Shown here: positions 9,054-23,116 of the stretch, one piece after another
How positions within the stretch are numbered: the stretch's first letter is position 1
Layout: each line of letters starts with the position of its first letter
Source of the DNA: Balaenoptera acutorostrata
Taxonomy: Eukaryota; Chordata; Mammalia; Artiodactyla; Balaenopteridae
DNA: 64,000 nucleotides
Reading direction: 5' to 3'
NCBI RefSeq assembly: GCF_949987535.1
Contig: NW_026645885.1
Coordinates: 1-64,000 of the forward strand
The notes under the pieces: generated by a model
Database searches by the model: none
What the model was told of the DNA's origin: nothing
Seen by the model: only the letters and a program-made list of their open reading frames with translations
Made by a program: the position numbers and the translations under genes

Positions 9054-10810
9054 ATGGTACCCATCCCATGGGTCCCAAATCTCCAGGTTCAAGGGCATCT
9101 TCCTACGTCGAAAACAGGCATGAGAAACCCAGAAGATGGTACACCGTGTGATCGGGAAAGGTTTCTAAAACGCACCTCATTTCTCATCTCCTTTGCTCGG
9201 GTTCGCCATTCCAGCCGATTTACTAGCCATCTCCCTCCTTGGAGAATCAGCACCTTTAACCTCCTGTTCCGTACAGGTTGCAATTTGTCCTGAGGATGAA
9301 CGGGAAGAGGGGGAACCAATGAGAGACTAGCTCTAGGTGTTGGGACAGGCACAGGTCACTCTATTTTCCCATCAGGAAGAAGAATTAAGCACAAGCTCAG
9401 CCTGCCCCCCAGAACGAGAAGAGGGCCTGAAGCAATCCTGCGCTTTTGCGGCCAGCTCCCAAAAAAGCGAATTGAAAAATGGAGCTCAGGGGCACTGCAA
9501 TTCACAAACCTGCAGAGTTTTAAATGATACCTCTCGTCCACAAATATATTAAGGGAAGGCAAAGAAGAGGCTCTGAAAGCAAGGCAGAATTGCAGGAAAC
9601 AGATTTCAGGAGGTAGATTCGAATCGCCTTGAAAGCACATGAAAAGCGGCAAAACGTGGACAATGATGCCCTTGGCCAAAAAGGGCGTATGCGTTTTTTC
9701 CTGAATATATTCAGGAAAAAACGCATACGCCCTTTTTGGCCAACCAAGCAACCTGGAAAGGCCAATCAGCGCTCCAAAGAAGTCTCGCTTCCCAGCGGGC
9801 AAAAGGGCCATGCGGAAAAAAGTGTCCAAACCAGAAATGCAGGACCGGCCATGGAGAAATGGCAGCCTTGCTACGCTGATGGGCGGGATGTAAATTGCCA
9901 ACAGCCACTCTGGAGAAGTGTACGGTGTGTTCTGAAACATCTAAAAAACACAGCTTGGAGAGCATAGGGCACTTCCACTCATGGGCGTATAAATTGGGAA
10001 AACTAAAAATCAGCAAGACACAGGCACCCCAAAGTTTAGGGCTGCTCTGTTGACAAGAACCCCCACTTCATTACACCTTAAATATCCTAAGAAAGAGAAA
10101 AATGGATAAAGAAGTTGGGGTCCTCATGTACAATGGAATATCACTCAGCCAGGAAATCAACGTCATAAGGCTAGTAGCAGCACGATGAGTGGATTTAGGT
10201 ACGACGATTCTAAGTGAAATAAGTCACACAGAAAAAGACACTTATCATAAGATATCACTTCTAGAGGGTATGTAAAACCGCTACATTGAACTGAATTACA
10301 AAACAGAACAGAGTCACACGTTTAGGAAACACACTATGGCTGCTGAACAGGAAAGGTGAGGTGGGGTGTTGCATAAAACAAGGGTTTCAAATTAGCTCAG
10401 ATACCGTTCCATAAACCCAATATGTAAGAGACAAGACCTATTCCTTTTTCAGTGAACTGGACTCAACACCCCCTATTCACCGCACAAGAATATATCTGAC
10501 TAGGAAGAATCTTCAAACCTATGTATTGATATCTCTCCGTAAGTGAGTCAAGGGGGTGTAAAGCGGCATAAACACAGCCGTGAAAAGCAGCTAAACCCCA
10601 TTATAAAAATAAATTACTTTTCAAAACCCGTGAAACAAAGACAGTGAAAGAGAGAGAAATTCTTACAAAATTCGTTCAGGGGCTATGATGCAACCTGGAT
10701 TGACCATATCTAGACCCACAGCTGATTGAGACATAAGGGTGGACACTCTTGGGGCTGAGAGGTTCGGTGAGGTTGGGTGAGCCAACGCAGACCCTTTCAA
10801 GTAATACTGC
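9054..10810 (+). repeat. Satellite unit 6 (short-block class)
   Basis: 1757 bp. It carries the short block CTTCTAGAGGGTATG with CTACATTGAAC (10258-10291), two bases shorter than the usual CTTAGAGAGGG form. Private changes include AGAACGAGAAG and ATGGCAGCC. Palindrome 9672-9743 is perfect. Confidence 0.97.
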
Positions 10811-12566
10811 ATGGTACCCATCCCATGGGTCCCAAATCTCCAGGTTCAAGGGCATCTTCCTACGTCGAAAACAGGCATGAGAAACCCAGAAGATGGTACA
10901 CCGTGTGATCGGGAAAGGTTTCTAAAACGCACCTCATTTCTCATCTCCTTTGCTCGGGTTCGCCATTCCAGCCGATTTACTAGCCATCTCCCTCCTTGGA
11001 GAATCAGCACCTTTAAACTCCTGTTCCGTACAGGTTGCAATTTGTCCTGAGGATGAACGGGAAGAGGGGGAACCAATGAGAGACTAGCTCTAGGTGTTGG
11101 GACAGGCACAGGTCACTCTATTTTCCCATCAGGAAGAAGAATTAAGCACAAGCGCAGCCTGCCCCCCAGAGCCAGAAGAGGGCCTGAAGCAATCCTGCGC
11201 TTTTGCGGCCAGCTCCCAAAAAAGCCAGTTGAAAAATGGAGCTCAGGGGCACTGCAATTCACAAACCTGCAGAGTTTTAAATGATACCTCTCGTCCACAA
11301 ATATATTAAGGGAAGGCAACGAAGAGGCTTTGAAAGCAAGGCAGAATTGCAGGAAACAGATTTCAGGAGGTAGATTCGAATCGCCTTGAAAGCACATGAA
11401 AAGCGGCAAAACGTGGACAATGATGCCCTTGGCCAAAAAGGGCGTATGCGTTTTTTCCTGAATATATTCAGGAAAAAACGCATACGCCCTTTTTGGCCAA
11501 CCAAGCAACCTGGAAAGGCCAATCAGCGCTCCAAAGAAGTCTCGCTTCCCAGCGGGCAAAAGGGCCATGCGGAAAAAAGTGTCCAAACCAGAAATGCAGG
11601 ACCGGCCATGGAGAAATGGGAGCCTTGCTACGCTGATGGGCGGGATGTAAATTGCCAACAGCCACTCTGGAGAAGTGTACGGTGTGTTCTGAAACATCTA
11701 AAAAACACAGCTTGGAGAGCATAGGGCACTTCCACTCATGGGCGTATAAATTGGGAAAACTAAAAATCAGCAAGACACAGGCACCCCAAAGTTTAGGGCT
11801 GCTCTGTTGACAAGAACCCCCACTTCATTACACCTTAAATATCCTAAGAAAGAGAAAAATGGATAAAGAAGTTGGGGTCCTCATGTACAATGGAATATCA
11901 CTCAGCCAGGAAATCAACGTCATAAGGCTAGTAGCAGCACGATGAGTGGATTTAGGTACGACGATTCTAAGTGAAATAAGTCACACAGAAAAAGACACTT
12001 ATCATAAGATATCACTTCTAGAGGGTATGTAAAACCGCTACATTGAACTGAATTACAAAACAGAACAGAGTCACACGTTTAGGAAACACACTATGGCTGC
12101 TGAACAGGAAAGGTGAGGTGGGGTGATGCATAAAAGAAGGGTTTCAAATTAGCTCAGATACCGTTCCATAAACCCAATATGTAAGAGACAAGACCTATTC
12201 CTTTTTCAGTGAACTGGACTCAACACCCCCTATTCACCGCACAAGAATATATCTGACTAGGAAGAATCTTAAAACCTCTGTATTGATATCTCTCCGTAAG
12301 TGAGTCAAGGGGGTGTAAAGCGGCATAAACACAGCCGTGAAAAGCAGCTAAACCCCATTATAAAAATAAATTACTTTTCAAAACCCGTGAAAGAAAGACA
12401 GTGAAAGAGAGAGAAATTCTTACAAAATTCGTTCAGGGGCTATGATGCAACCTGGATTGACCATATCTAGACCCACAGCTGATTGAGACATAAGGGTGGA
12501 CACTCTTGGGGCTGAGAGGTTCGGTGAGGTTGGGTGAGCCAACGCAGACCCTTTCAATAATACTGC
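10811..12566 (+). repeat. Satellite unit 7 (short-block class)
   Basis: 1756 bp. It combines AGCGCAGCC (11151) and AAGCCAGTTG with the short block near 12015, and loses one more base at its end (TTTCAATAATAC near 12553). Palindrome 11429-11500 is perfect. Confidence 0.97.
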
Positions 12567-14325
12567 ATGGTACCCATCCCATGGGTCCCAAATCTCCAGG
12601 TTCAAGGGCATCTTCCTACGTCGAAAACAGGCATGAGAAACCCAGAAGATGGTACACCGTGTGATCGGGAAAGGTTTCTAAAACGCACCTCATTTCTCAT
12701 CTCCTTTGCTCGGGTTCGCCATTCCAGCCGATTTACTAGCCATCTCCCTCCTTGGAGAATCAGCACCTTTAACCTCCTGTTCCGTACAGGTTACAATTTG
12801 TCCTGAGGATGAACGGGAAGAGGGGGAACCAATGAGAGACTAGCTCTAGGTGTTGGGACAGGCACAGGTCACTCTATTTTCCCATCAGGAAGAAGAATTA
12901 AGCACAAGCGCAGCCTGCCCCCCAGAACCAGAAGAGGGCCTGAAGCAATCCTGCGCTTTTGCGGCCAGCTCCCAAAAAAGCCAGTTGAAAAATGGAGCTC
13001 AGGGGCACTGTAATTCACAAACCTGCAGAGTTTTAAATGATACCTCTCGTCCACAAATATATTAAGGGAAGGCAACGAAGAGGCTTTGAAAGCAAGGCAG
13101 AATTGCAGGAAACAGATTTCAGGAGGTAGATTCGAATCGCCTTGAAAGCACATGAAAAGCGGCAAAACGTGGACAATGATGCCCTTGGCCAAAAAGGGCG
13201 TATGCGTTTTTTCCTGAATATATTCAGGAAAAAACGCATACGCCCTTTTTGGCCAACCAAGCAACCTGGAAAGGCCAATCAGCGCTCCAAAGAAGTCTCG
13301 CTTCCCAGCGGGCAAAAGGGCCATGCGGAAAAAAGTGTCCAAACCAGAAATGCAGGACCGGCCATGGAGAAATGGGAGCCTTGCTACGCTGATGGGTGGG
13401 ATGTAAATTGCCAACAGCCACTCTAGAGAAGTGTACGGTGTGTTCTGAAACATCTAAAAAACACAGCTTGGAGAGCATAGGGCACTTCCACTCATGGGCG
13501 TATAAATTGGGAAAACTAAAAATCAGCAAGACACAGGCACCCCAAAGTTTAGGGCTGCTCTGTTGACAAGAACCCCCACTTCATTACACCTTAAATATCC
13601 TAGGAAAGAGAAAAATGGATAAAGAAGTTGTGGTCCTCATGTACAATGGAATATCACTCAGCCAGGAAATCAACGTCATAAGGCTAGTACCAGCACGATG
13701 AGTGGATTTAGGTACGACGATTCTAAGTGAAATAAGTCACACAGAAAAAGACACTTATCATAAGATATCACTTAGAGAGGGGATGTAAAAACCGCTACAC
13801 TTGAACTGAATTACAAAACAGAACAGAGTCACACTTTCAGAAAACACACTATGGCTGCTGAACGGGAAAGGTGAGGTGGGGTGATGCATAAAACAAGGGT
13901 TTCAAATTAGCTCAGATACCGTTCCATAAACCCAATATGTAAGAGACAAGACCTATTCCTTTTTCAGTGAACTGGACTCAACACCCCCTATTCACCGCAC
14001 AAGAATATATCTGACTAGGAAGAATCTTCAAACCTATGTATTGATATCTCTCTGTAAGTGAGTCAAGGGGGTGTAAAGCGGAATAAACACAGCCGTGAAA
14101 AGCAGCTAAACCCCATTATAAAAATAAATTACTTTTCAAAACCCGTGAAACAAAGACAGTGAAAGAGAGAGAAATTCTTACAAAATTCGTTCAGGGGCTG
14201 TGATGCAACCTGGATTGACCATATCTAGACCCACAGCTGATTGAGACATTAGGGTGGACACTCTTGGGGCTGAGAGGTTCGGTGAGGTTGGGTGAGCCAA
14301 CGCAGACCCTTTCAAGTAATACTGC
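12567..14325 (+). repeat. Satellite unit 8
   Basis: 1759 bp. It has the GCGCAGCC/GCCAGTTG first half like unit 7 but a long-block second half. A private TAG at 13424-13426 (CTCTAGAGAAG) and GGTTACAATTTG near 12789 mark it. Palindrome 13185-13256 is perfect. Confidence 0.97.
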
Positions 14326-16081
14326 ATGGTACCCATCCCATGGGTCCCAAATCTCCAGGTTCAAGGGCATCTTCCTACGTCGAAAACAGGCATGAGAAAC
14401 CCAGAAGATGGTACACCGTGTGATCGGGAAAGGTTTCTAAAACGCACCTCATTTCTCATCTCCTTTGCTCGGGTTCGCCATTCCAGCCGATTTACTAGCC
14501 ATCTCCCTCCTTGGAGGATCAGCACCTTTAACCTCCTGTTCCGTACAGGTTGCAATTTGTCCTGAGGATGAACGGGAAGAGGGGGAACCAATGAGAGACT
14601 AGCTCTAGGTGTTGGGACAGGCACAGGTCACTCTATTTTCCCATCAGGAAGAAGAATTAAGCACAAGCTCAGCCTGCCCCCCAGAACCAGAAGAGGGCCT
14701 GAAGCAATCCTGCGCTTTTGCGGCCAGCTCCCAAAAAAGCGAGTTAAAAAATGGAGCTCAGGGGCACTGTAATTCACAAACCTGCAGAGTTTTAAATGAT
14801 ACCTCTCGTCCACAAATATATTAAGGGAAGGCAACGAAGAGGCTTTGAAAGCAAGGCAGAATTGCAGGAAACAGATTTCAGGAGGTAGATTCGAATCGCC
14901 TTGAAAGCACCTGAAAAGCGGCAAAACGTGGACAATGATGCCCTTGGCCAAAAAGGGCGTATGCGTTTTTTCCTGAATATATTCAGGAAAAAACGCATAC
15001 GCCCTTTTTGGCCAACCAAGCAACCTGGAAAGGCCAATCAGCGCTCCAAAGAAGTCTCGCTTCCCAGCGGGCAAAAGGGCCATGCGGAAAAAAGTGTCCA
15101 AACCAGAAATGCAGGACCGGCTATGGAGAAATGGGAGCCTTGCTACGCTGATGGGCGGGATGTAAATTGCCAACAGCCACTCTGGAGAAGTGTACGGTGT
15201 GTTCTGAAACATCTAAAAAACACAGCTTGGAGAGCATAGGGCACTTCCACTCATGGGCGTATAAATTGGGAAAACTAAAAATCAGCAAGACACAGGCACC
15301 CCAAAGTTTAGGGCTGCTCTGTTGACAAGAACCCCCACTTCATTACACCTTAAATATCCTAAGAAAGAGAAAAATGGATAAAGAAGTTGGGGTCCTCATG
15401 TACAATGGAATATCACTCAGCCAGGAAATCAACGTCATAAGGCTAGTAGCAGCACGATGAGTGGATTTAGGTACGACGATTCTAAGTGAAATAAGTCACA
15501 CAGAAAAAGACACTTATCATAAGATATCACTTCTAGAGGGTATGTAAAACCGCTACATTGAACTGAATTACAAAACAGAACAGAGTCACAAGTTTAGGAA
15601 ACACACTATGGCTGCTGAACAGGAAAGGTGAGGTGGGGTGATGCATAAAACAAGGGTTTCAAATTAGCTCAGATACCGTTCCATAAACCCAATATGTAAG
15701 AGACAAGACCTATTCCTTTTTCAGTGAACTGGACTCAACACCCCCTATTCACCGCACAAGAATATATCTGACTAGGAAGAATCTTCAAACCTCTGTATTG
15801 ATATCTCTCCGTAAGTGAGTCAAGGGGGTGTAAAGCGGCATAAACACAGCCGTGAAAAGCAGCTAAACCCCATTATAAAAATAAATTACTTTTCAAAACC
15901 CGTGAAACAAAGACAGTGAAAGAGAGAGAAATTCTTACAAAATTCGTTCAGGGGCTATGATGCAACCTGGATTGACCATATCTAGACCCACAGCTGATTG
16001 AGACATAAGGGTGGACACTCTTGGGGCTGAGAGGTTCGGTGAGGTTGGGTGAGCCAACGCAGACCCTTTCAATAATACTGC
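14326..16081 (+). repeat. Satellite unit 9 (short-block class)
   Basis: 1756 bp. It pairs a Pro-type first half (GCACCTGAAAAG, 14907) with a short-block second half, including the one-base loss at the end (TTTCAATAATAC). Private changes are GAGTTAAAAAATGG and CCGGCTATGG. Palindrome 14944-15015 is perfect. Confidence 0.97.
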
Positions 16082-17840
16082 ATGGTACCCATCCCATGGG
16101 TCCCAAATCTCCAGGTTCAAGGGCATCTTCCTACGTCGAAAACAGGCATGAGAAACCCAGAAGATGGTACACCGTGTGATCGGGAAAGGTTTCTAAAACG
16201 CACCTCATTTCTCATCTCCTTTGCTCGGGTTCGCCATTCCAGCCGATTTACTAGCCATCTCCCTCCTTGGAGAATCAGCACCTTTAACCTCCTGTTCCGT
16301 ACAGGTTGCAATTTGTCCTGAGGATGAACGGGAAGAGGGGGAACCAATGAGAGACTAGCTCTAGGTGTTGGGACAGGCACAGGTCACTCTATTTTCCCAT
16401 CAGGAAGAAGAATTAAGCACAAGCGCAGACTGCCCCCCAGAACCAGAAGAGGGCCTGAAGCAATCCTGCGCTTTTGCGGCCAGCTCCTAAAAAAGCCAGT
16501 TGAAAAATGGAGCTCAGGGGCACTGCAATTCACAAACCTGCAGAGTTTTAAATGATACCTCTCGTCCACAAATATATTAAGGGAAGGCAACGAAGAGGCT
16601 TTGAAAGCAAGGCAGAATTGCAGGAAACAGATTTCAGGAGGTAGATTCGAATCGCCTTGAAAGCACATGAAAAGCGGCAAAACGTGGACAATGATGCCCT
16701 TGGCCAAAAAGGGCGTATGCGTTTTTTCCTGAATATATTCAGGAAAAAACGCATACGCCCTTTTTGGCCAACCAAGCAACCTGGAAAGGCCAATCAGCGC
16801 TCCAAAGAAGTCTCGCTTCCCAGCGGGCAAAAGGGCCATGCGGAAAAAAGTGTCCAAACCAGAAATGCAGGACCGGCCATGGAGAAATGGGAGCCTTGCT
16901 ACGCTGATGGGTGGGATGTAAATTGCCAACAGCCACTCTGGAGAAGTGTACGGTGTGTTCTGAAACATCTAAAAAACACAGCTTGGAGAGCATAGGGCAC
17001 TTCCACTCATGGGCGTATAAATTGGGAAAACTAAAAATCAGCAAGACACAGGCACCCCAAAGTTTAGGGCTGCTCTGTTGACAAGAACCCCCACTTCATT
17101 ACACCTTAAATATCCTAGGAAAGAGAAAAATGGATAAAGAAGTTGTGGTCCTCATGTACAATGGAATATCACTCAGCCAGGAAATCAACGTCATAAGGCT
17201 AGTACCAGCACGATGAGTGGATTTAGGTACAACGATTCTAAGTGAAATAAGTCACACAGAAAAAGACACTTATCATAAGATATCACTTAGAGAGGGAATG
17301 TAAAAACCGCTACACTTGAACTGAATTACAAAACAGAACAGAGTCACACGTTTAGGAAACACACTATGGCTGCTGAACGGGAAAGGTGAGGTGGGGTGAT
17401 GCATAAAACAAGGGTTTCAAATTAGCTCAGATACCGTTCCATAAACCCAATATGTAAGAGACAAGACCTATTCCTTTTTCAGTGAACTGGACTCAACACC
17501 CCCTATTCACCGCACAAGAATATATCTGACTAGGAAGAATCTTCAAACCTATGTATTGATATCTCTCCGTAAGTGAGTCAAGGGGGTGTAAAGCGGCATA
17601 AACACAGCCGTGAAAAGCAGCTAAACCCCATTATAAAAATAAATTACTTTTCAAAACCCGTGAAACAAAGACAGTGAAAGAGAGAGAAATTCTTACAAAA
17701 TTCGTTCAGGGGCTATGATGCAACCTGGATTGACCATATCTAGACCCACAGCTGATTGAGACATAAGGGTGGACACTCTTGGGGCTGAGAGGTTCGGTGA
17801 GGTTGGGTGAGCCAACGCAGACCCTTTCAAGTAATACTGC
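16082..17840 (+). repeat. Satellite unit 10
   Basis: 1759 bp, long block. It carries private GCGCAGACTG near 16423 and GCTCCTAAAA near 16483, plus GGTACAACGATT near 17226, which is shared with unit 11. Palindrome 16700-16771 is perfect. Confidence 0.97.
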
Positions 17841-19599
17841 ATGGTACCCATCCCATGGGTCCCAAATCTCCAGGTTCAAGGGCATCTTCCTACGTCGAAA
17901 ACAGGCATGAGAAACCCAGAAGATGGTACACCGTGTGATCGGGAAAGGTTTCTAAAACGCACCTCATTTCTCATCTCCTTTGCTCGGGTTCGCCATTCCA
18001 GCCGATTTACTAGCCATCTCCCTCCTTGGAGAATCAGCACCTTTACCCTCCTGTTCCGTACAGGTTGCAATTTGTCCTGAGGATGAACGGGAAGAGGGGG
18101 AACCAATGAGAGACTAGCTCTAGGTGTTGGGACAGGCACAGGTCACTCTATTTTCCCATCAGGAAGAAGAATTAAGCACAAGCTCAGCCTGCCCCCCAGA
18201 ACCAGAAGAGGGCCTGAAGCAATCCTGCGCTTTTGCGGCCAGCTCCCAAAAAAGCGAGTTGAAAAATGGAGCTCAGGGGCACTGCAATTCACAAACCTGC
18301 AGAGTTTTAAATGATACCTCTCGTCCACAAATATATTAAGGGAAGGCAACGAAGAGGCTTTGAAAGCAAGGCAGAATTGCAGGAAACAGATTTCAGGAGG
18401 TAGATTCGAATCGCCTTGAAAGCACATGAAAAGCAGCAAAACGTGGACAATGATGCCCTTGGCCAAAAAGGGCGTATGCGTTTTTTCCTGAATATATTCA
18501 GGAAAAAACGCATACGCCCTTTTTGGCCAACCAAGCAACCTGGAAAGGCCAATCAGCGCTCCAAAGAAGTCTCGCTTCCCAGCGGGCAAAAGGGCCATGC
18601 GGAAAAAAGTGTCCAAACCAGAAATGCAGGACCGGCCATGGAGAAATGGGAGCCTTGCTACGCTGATGGGTGGGATGTAAATTGCCAACAGCCACTCTGG
18701 AGAAGTGTACGGTGTGTTCTGAAACATCTAAAAAACACAGCTTGGAGAGCATAGGGCACTTCCACTCATGGCCGTATAAATTGGGAAAACTAAAAATCAG
18801 CAAGACACAGGCACCCCAAAGTTTAGGGCTGCTCTGTGGACAAGAACCCCCACTTCATTACACCTTAAATATCCTAGGAAAGAGAAAAATGGATAAAGAA
18901 GTTGTGGTCCTCATGTACAATGGAATATCACTCAGCCAGGAAATCAACGTCATAAGGCTAGTACCAGCACGATGAGTGGATTTAGGTACAACGATTCTAA
19001 GTGAAATAAGTCACACAGAAAAAGACACTTATCATAAGATATCACTTAGAGAGGGAATGTAAAAACCGCTACACTTGATCTGAATTACAAAACAGAACAG
19101 AGTCACACGTTTAGGAAACACACTATGGCTGCTGAACGGGAAAGGTGAGGTGGGGTGATGCATAAAACAAGGGTTTCAAATTAGCTCAGATACCGTTCCA
19201 TAAACCCAATATGTAAGAGACAAGACCTATTCCTTTTTCAGTGAACTGGACTCAACACCCCCTATTCACCACACAAGAATATATCTGACTAGGAAGAATC
19301 TTCAAACCTATGTATTGATATCTCTCCGTAAGTGAGTCAAGGGGGTGTAAAGCGGCATAAACACAGCCGTGAAAAGCAGCTAAACCCCATTATAAAAATA
19401 AATTACTTTTCAAAACCCGTGAAACAAAGACAGTGAAAGAGAGAGAAATTCTTACAAAATTCGTTCAGGGGCTATGATGCAACCTGGATTGACCATATCT
19501 AGACCCACAGCTGATTGAGACATAAGGGTGGACACTCTTGGGGCTGAGAGGTTCGGTGAGGTTGGGTGAGCCAACGCAGACCCTTTCAAGTAATACTGC
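17841..19599 (+). repeat. Satellite unit 11
   Basis: 1759 bp. It has CTTTACCCTCC at 18041 where most copies read CTTTAACCTCC, and shares GGTACAACGATT with unit 10. Private AAGCAGCAAAACG, CATGGCCGTA and CTGTGGACAAG (18834) remove a stop and lengthen a meaningless open frame. Palindrome 18459-18530 is perfect. Confidence 0.97.
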
Positions 19600-21357
19600 A
19601 TGGTACCCATCCCATGGGTCCCAAATCTCCAGGTTCAAGGGCATCTTCCTACGTCGAAAACAGGCATGAGAAACCCAGAAGATGGTACACCGTGTGATCG
19701 GGAAAGGTTTCTAAAACGCACCTCATTTCTCATCTCCTTTGCTCGGGTTCGCCATTCCAGCCGATTTACTAGCCATCTCCCTCCTTGGAGAATCAGCACC
19801 TTTAACCTCCTGTTCCGTACAGGTTGCAATTTGTCCTGAGGATGAACGGGAAGAGGGGGAACCAATGAGAGACTAGCTCTAGGTGTTGGGACAGGCACAG
19901 GTCACTCTATTTTCCCATCAGGAAGAAGAATTAAGCACAAGCTCAGCCTGCCCCCCAGAACCAGAAGAGGGCCTGAAGCAATCCTGCGCTTTTGCGGCCA
20001 GCTCCCAAAAAAGCGAGTTGAAAAATGGAGCTCAGGGGCACTGCAATTCACAAACCTGCAGAGTTTTAAATGATACCTCTCGTCCACAAATATATTAAGG
20101 GAAGGCAACGAAGAGGCTTTGAAAGCAAGGCAGAATTGCAGGAAACAGATTTCAGGAGGTAGATTCGAATCGCCTTGAAAGCACATGAAAAGCGGCAAAA
20201 CGTGGACAATGATGCCCTTGGCCAAAAAGGGCGTATGCGTTTTTTCCTGAATATATTCAGGAAAAAACGCATACGCCCTTTTTGGCCAACCAAGCAACCT
20301 GGAAAGGCCAATCAGCGCTCCAAAGAAGTCTCGCTTCCCAGCGGGCAAAAGGGCCATGCGGAAAAAAGTGTCCAAACCAGAAATGCAGGACCGGCCATGG
20401 AAAAATGGGAGCCTTGCTACGCTGATGGGTGGGATGTAAATTGCCAACAGCCACTCTGGAGAAGTGTACGGTGTGTTCTGAAACATCTAAAAAACACAGC
20501 TTGGAGAGCATAGGGCACTTCCACTCATGGGCGTATAAATTGGGAAAACTAAAAATCAGCAAGACACAGGCACCCCAAAGTTTAGGGCTGCTCTGTTGAC
20601 AAGAACCCCCACTTCATTACACCTTAAATATCCTAGGAAAGAGAAAAATGGATAAAGAAGTTGTGGTCCTCATGTACAATGGAATATCACTCAGCCATGA
20701 AATCCACGACATAAGGCTAGTAGCAGCACGATGAGTGGATTTAGGTACGACGATTCTAAGTGAAATAAGTCACACAGAAAAAGACACTTATCATAAGATA
20801 TCACTTAGAGAGGGAATGTAAAACCGCTACACTTGAACTGAATTACAAAACAGAACAGAGTCACACGTTCAGAAAACACACTATGGCTGCTGAACGGGAA
20901 AGGTGAGGTGGGGTGATGCATAAAACAAGGGTTTCAAATTAGCTCAGATACCGTTCCATAAACCCAATATGTAAGAGACAAGACCTATTCCTTTTTCAGT
21001 GAACTGGACTCAACACCCCCTATTCACCGCACAAGAATATATCTGACTAGGAAGAATCTTCAAACGTATGTATTGATATCTCTCTGTAAGTGAGTCAAGG
21101 GGGTGTAAAGCGGCATAAACACAGCCGTGAAAAGCAGCTAAACCCCATTATAAAAATAAATTACTTTTCAAAACCCGTGAAACAAAGACAGTGAAAGAGA
21201 GAGAAATTCTTACAAAATTCGTTCAGGGGCTGTGATGCAACCTGGATTGACCATATCTAGACCCACAGCTGATTGAGACATAAGGGTGGACACTCTTGGG
21301 GCTGAGAGGTTCGGTGAGGTTGGGTGAGCCAACGCAGACCCTTTCAAGTAATACAGC
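19600..21357 (+). repeat. Satellite unit 12
   Basis: 1758 bp. One A is lost in ATGTAAAACCGCTACAC near 20817, independently of the short-block class. Private changes are CATGGAAAAATGG, CACGACATAAGG and ATACAGCATGG near its end. Palindrome 20218-20289 is perfect. Confidence 0.97.
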
Positions 21358-23116
21358 ATGGTACCCATCCCATGGGTCCCAAATCTCCAGGTTCAAGGGC
21401 ATCTTCCTACGTCGAAAACAGGCATGAGAAACCCAGAAGATGGTACACCGTGTGATCGGGAAAGGTTTCTAAAACGCACCTCATTTCTCATCTCCTTTGC
21501 TCGGGTTCGCCATTCCAGCCGATTTACTAGCCATCTCCCTCCTTGGAGAATCAGCACCTTTAACCTCCTGTTCCGTACAGGTTGCAATTTGTCCTGAGGA
21601 TGAACGGGAAGAGGGGGAACCAATGAGAGACTAGCTCTAGGTGTTGGGACAGGCACAGGTCACTCTATTTTCCCATCAGGCAGAAGAATTAAGCACAAGC
21701 TCAGCCTGCCCCCCAGAACCAGAAGAGGGCCTGAAGCAATCCTGCGCTTTTGCGGCCAGCTCCCAAAAAAGCGAGTTGAAAAATGGAGCTCAGGGGCACT
21801 GTAATTCACAAACCTGCAGAGTTTTAAATGATACCTCTCGTCCACAAATATATTAAGGGAAGGCAACGAAGAGGCTTTGAAAGCAAGGCAGAATTGCAGG
21901 AAACAGATTTCAGGAGGTAGATTCGAATCGCCTTGAAAGCACCTGAAAAGCGGCAAAACGTGGACAATGATGCCCTTGGCCAAAAAGGGCGTATGCGTTT
22001 TTTCCTGAATATATTCAGGAAAAAACGCATACGCCCTTTTTGGCCAACCAAGCAACCTGGAAAGGCCAATCAGCGCTCCAAAGAAGTCTCGCTTCCCAGC
22101 GGGCAAAAGGGCCATGCGGAAAAAAGTGTCCAAACCAGAAATGCAGGACCGGCCATGGAGAAATGGGAGCCTTGCTACGCTGATGGGCGGGATGTAAATT
22201 GCCAACAGCCACTCTGGAGAAGTGTACGGTGTGTTCTGAAACATCTAAAAAACACAGCTTGGAGAGCATAGGGCACTTCCACTCATGGGCGTATAAATTG
22301 GGAAAACTAAACATCAGCAAGACACAGGCACCCCAAAGTTTAGGGCTGCTCTGTTGACAAGAACCCCCACTTCATTACACCTTAAATATCCTAGGAAAGA
22401 GAAAAATGGATAAAGAAGTTGTGGTCCTCCTGTACAATGGAATATCACTCAGCCATGAAATCAACGTCATAAGGCTAGTAGCAGCACGATGAGTGGATTT
22501 AGGTACGACGATTCTAAGTGAAATAAGTCACACAGAACAAGACACTTATCATAAGATATCACTTAGAGAGGGGATGTAAAAACCGCTACACTTGAACTGA
22601 ATTACAAAACAGAACAGAGACACACGTTTAGGAAACACACTATGGCTGCTGAACGGGAAAGGTGAGGTGGGGTGATGCATAAAACAAGGGTTTCAAATTA
22701 GCTCAGATACCGTTCCATAAACCCAATATGTAAGAGACAAGACCTATTCCTTTTTCAGTGTACTGGACTCAACACCCCCTATTCACCTCACAAGAATATA
22801 TCTGATTAGTAAGAATCTTCAAACCTATGTATTGATATCTCTCTGTAAGTGAGTCAAGGGGGTGTAAAGCGGCATAAACACAGCCGTGAAAAGCAGCTAA
22901 ACCCCATTATAAAAATAAATTACTTTTCAAAACCCGTGAAACAAAGACAGTGAAAGAGAGAGAAATTCTTACAAAATTCGTTCAGGGGCTGTGATGCAAC
23001 CTGGATTGACCATATCTAGACCCACAGCTGATTGAGACATAAGGGTGGACACTCTTGGGGCTGAGAGGTTCGGTGAGGTTGGGTGAGCCAACGCAGACCC
23101 TTTCAAGTAATACTGC
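21358..23116 (+). repeat. Satellite unit 13
   Basis: 1759 bp. It has a Pro-type first half. The second half has GTCCTCCTG, AGAACAAGAC, CAGTGTACTGG, CACCTCACAAG and GATTAGTAAG, a combination seen again in units 15, 24 and 25. Palindrome 21976-22047 is perfect. Confidence 0.97.
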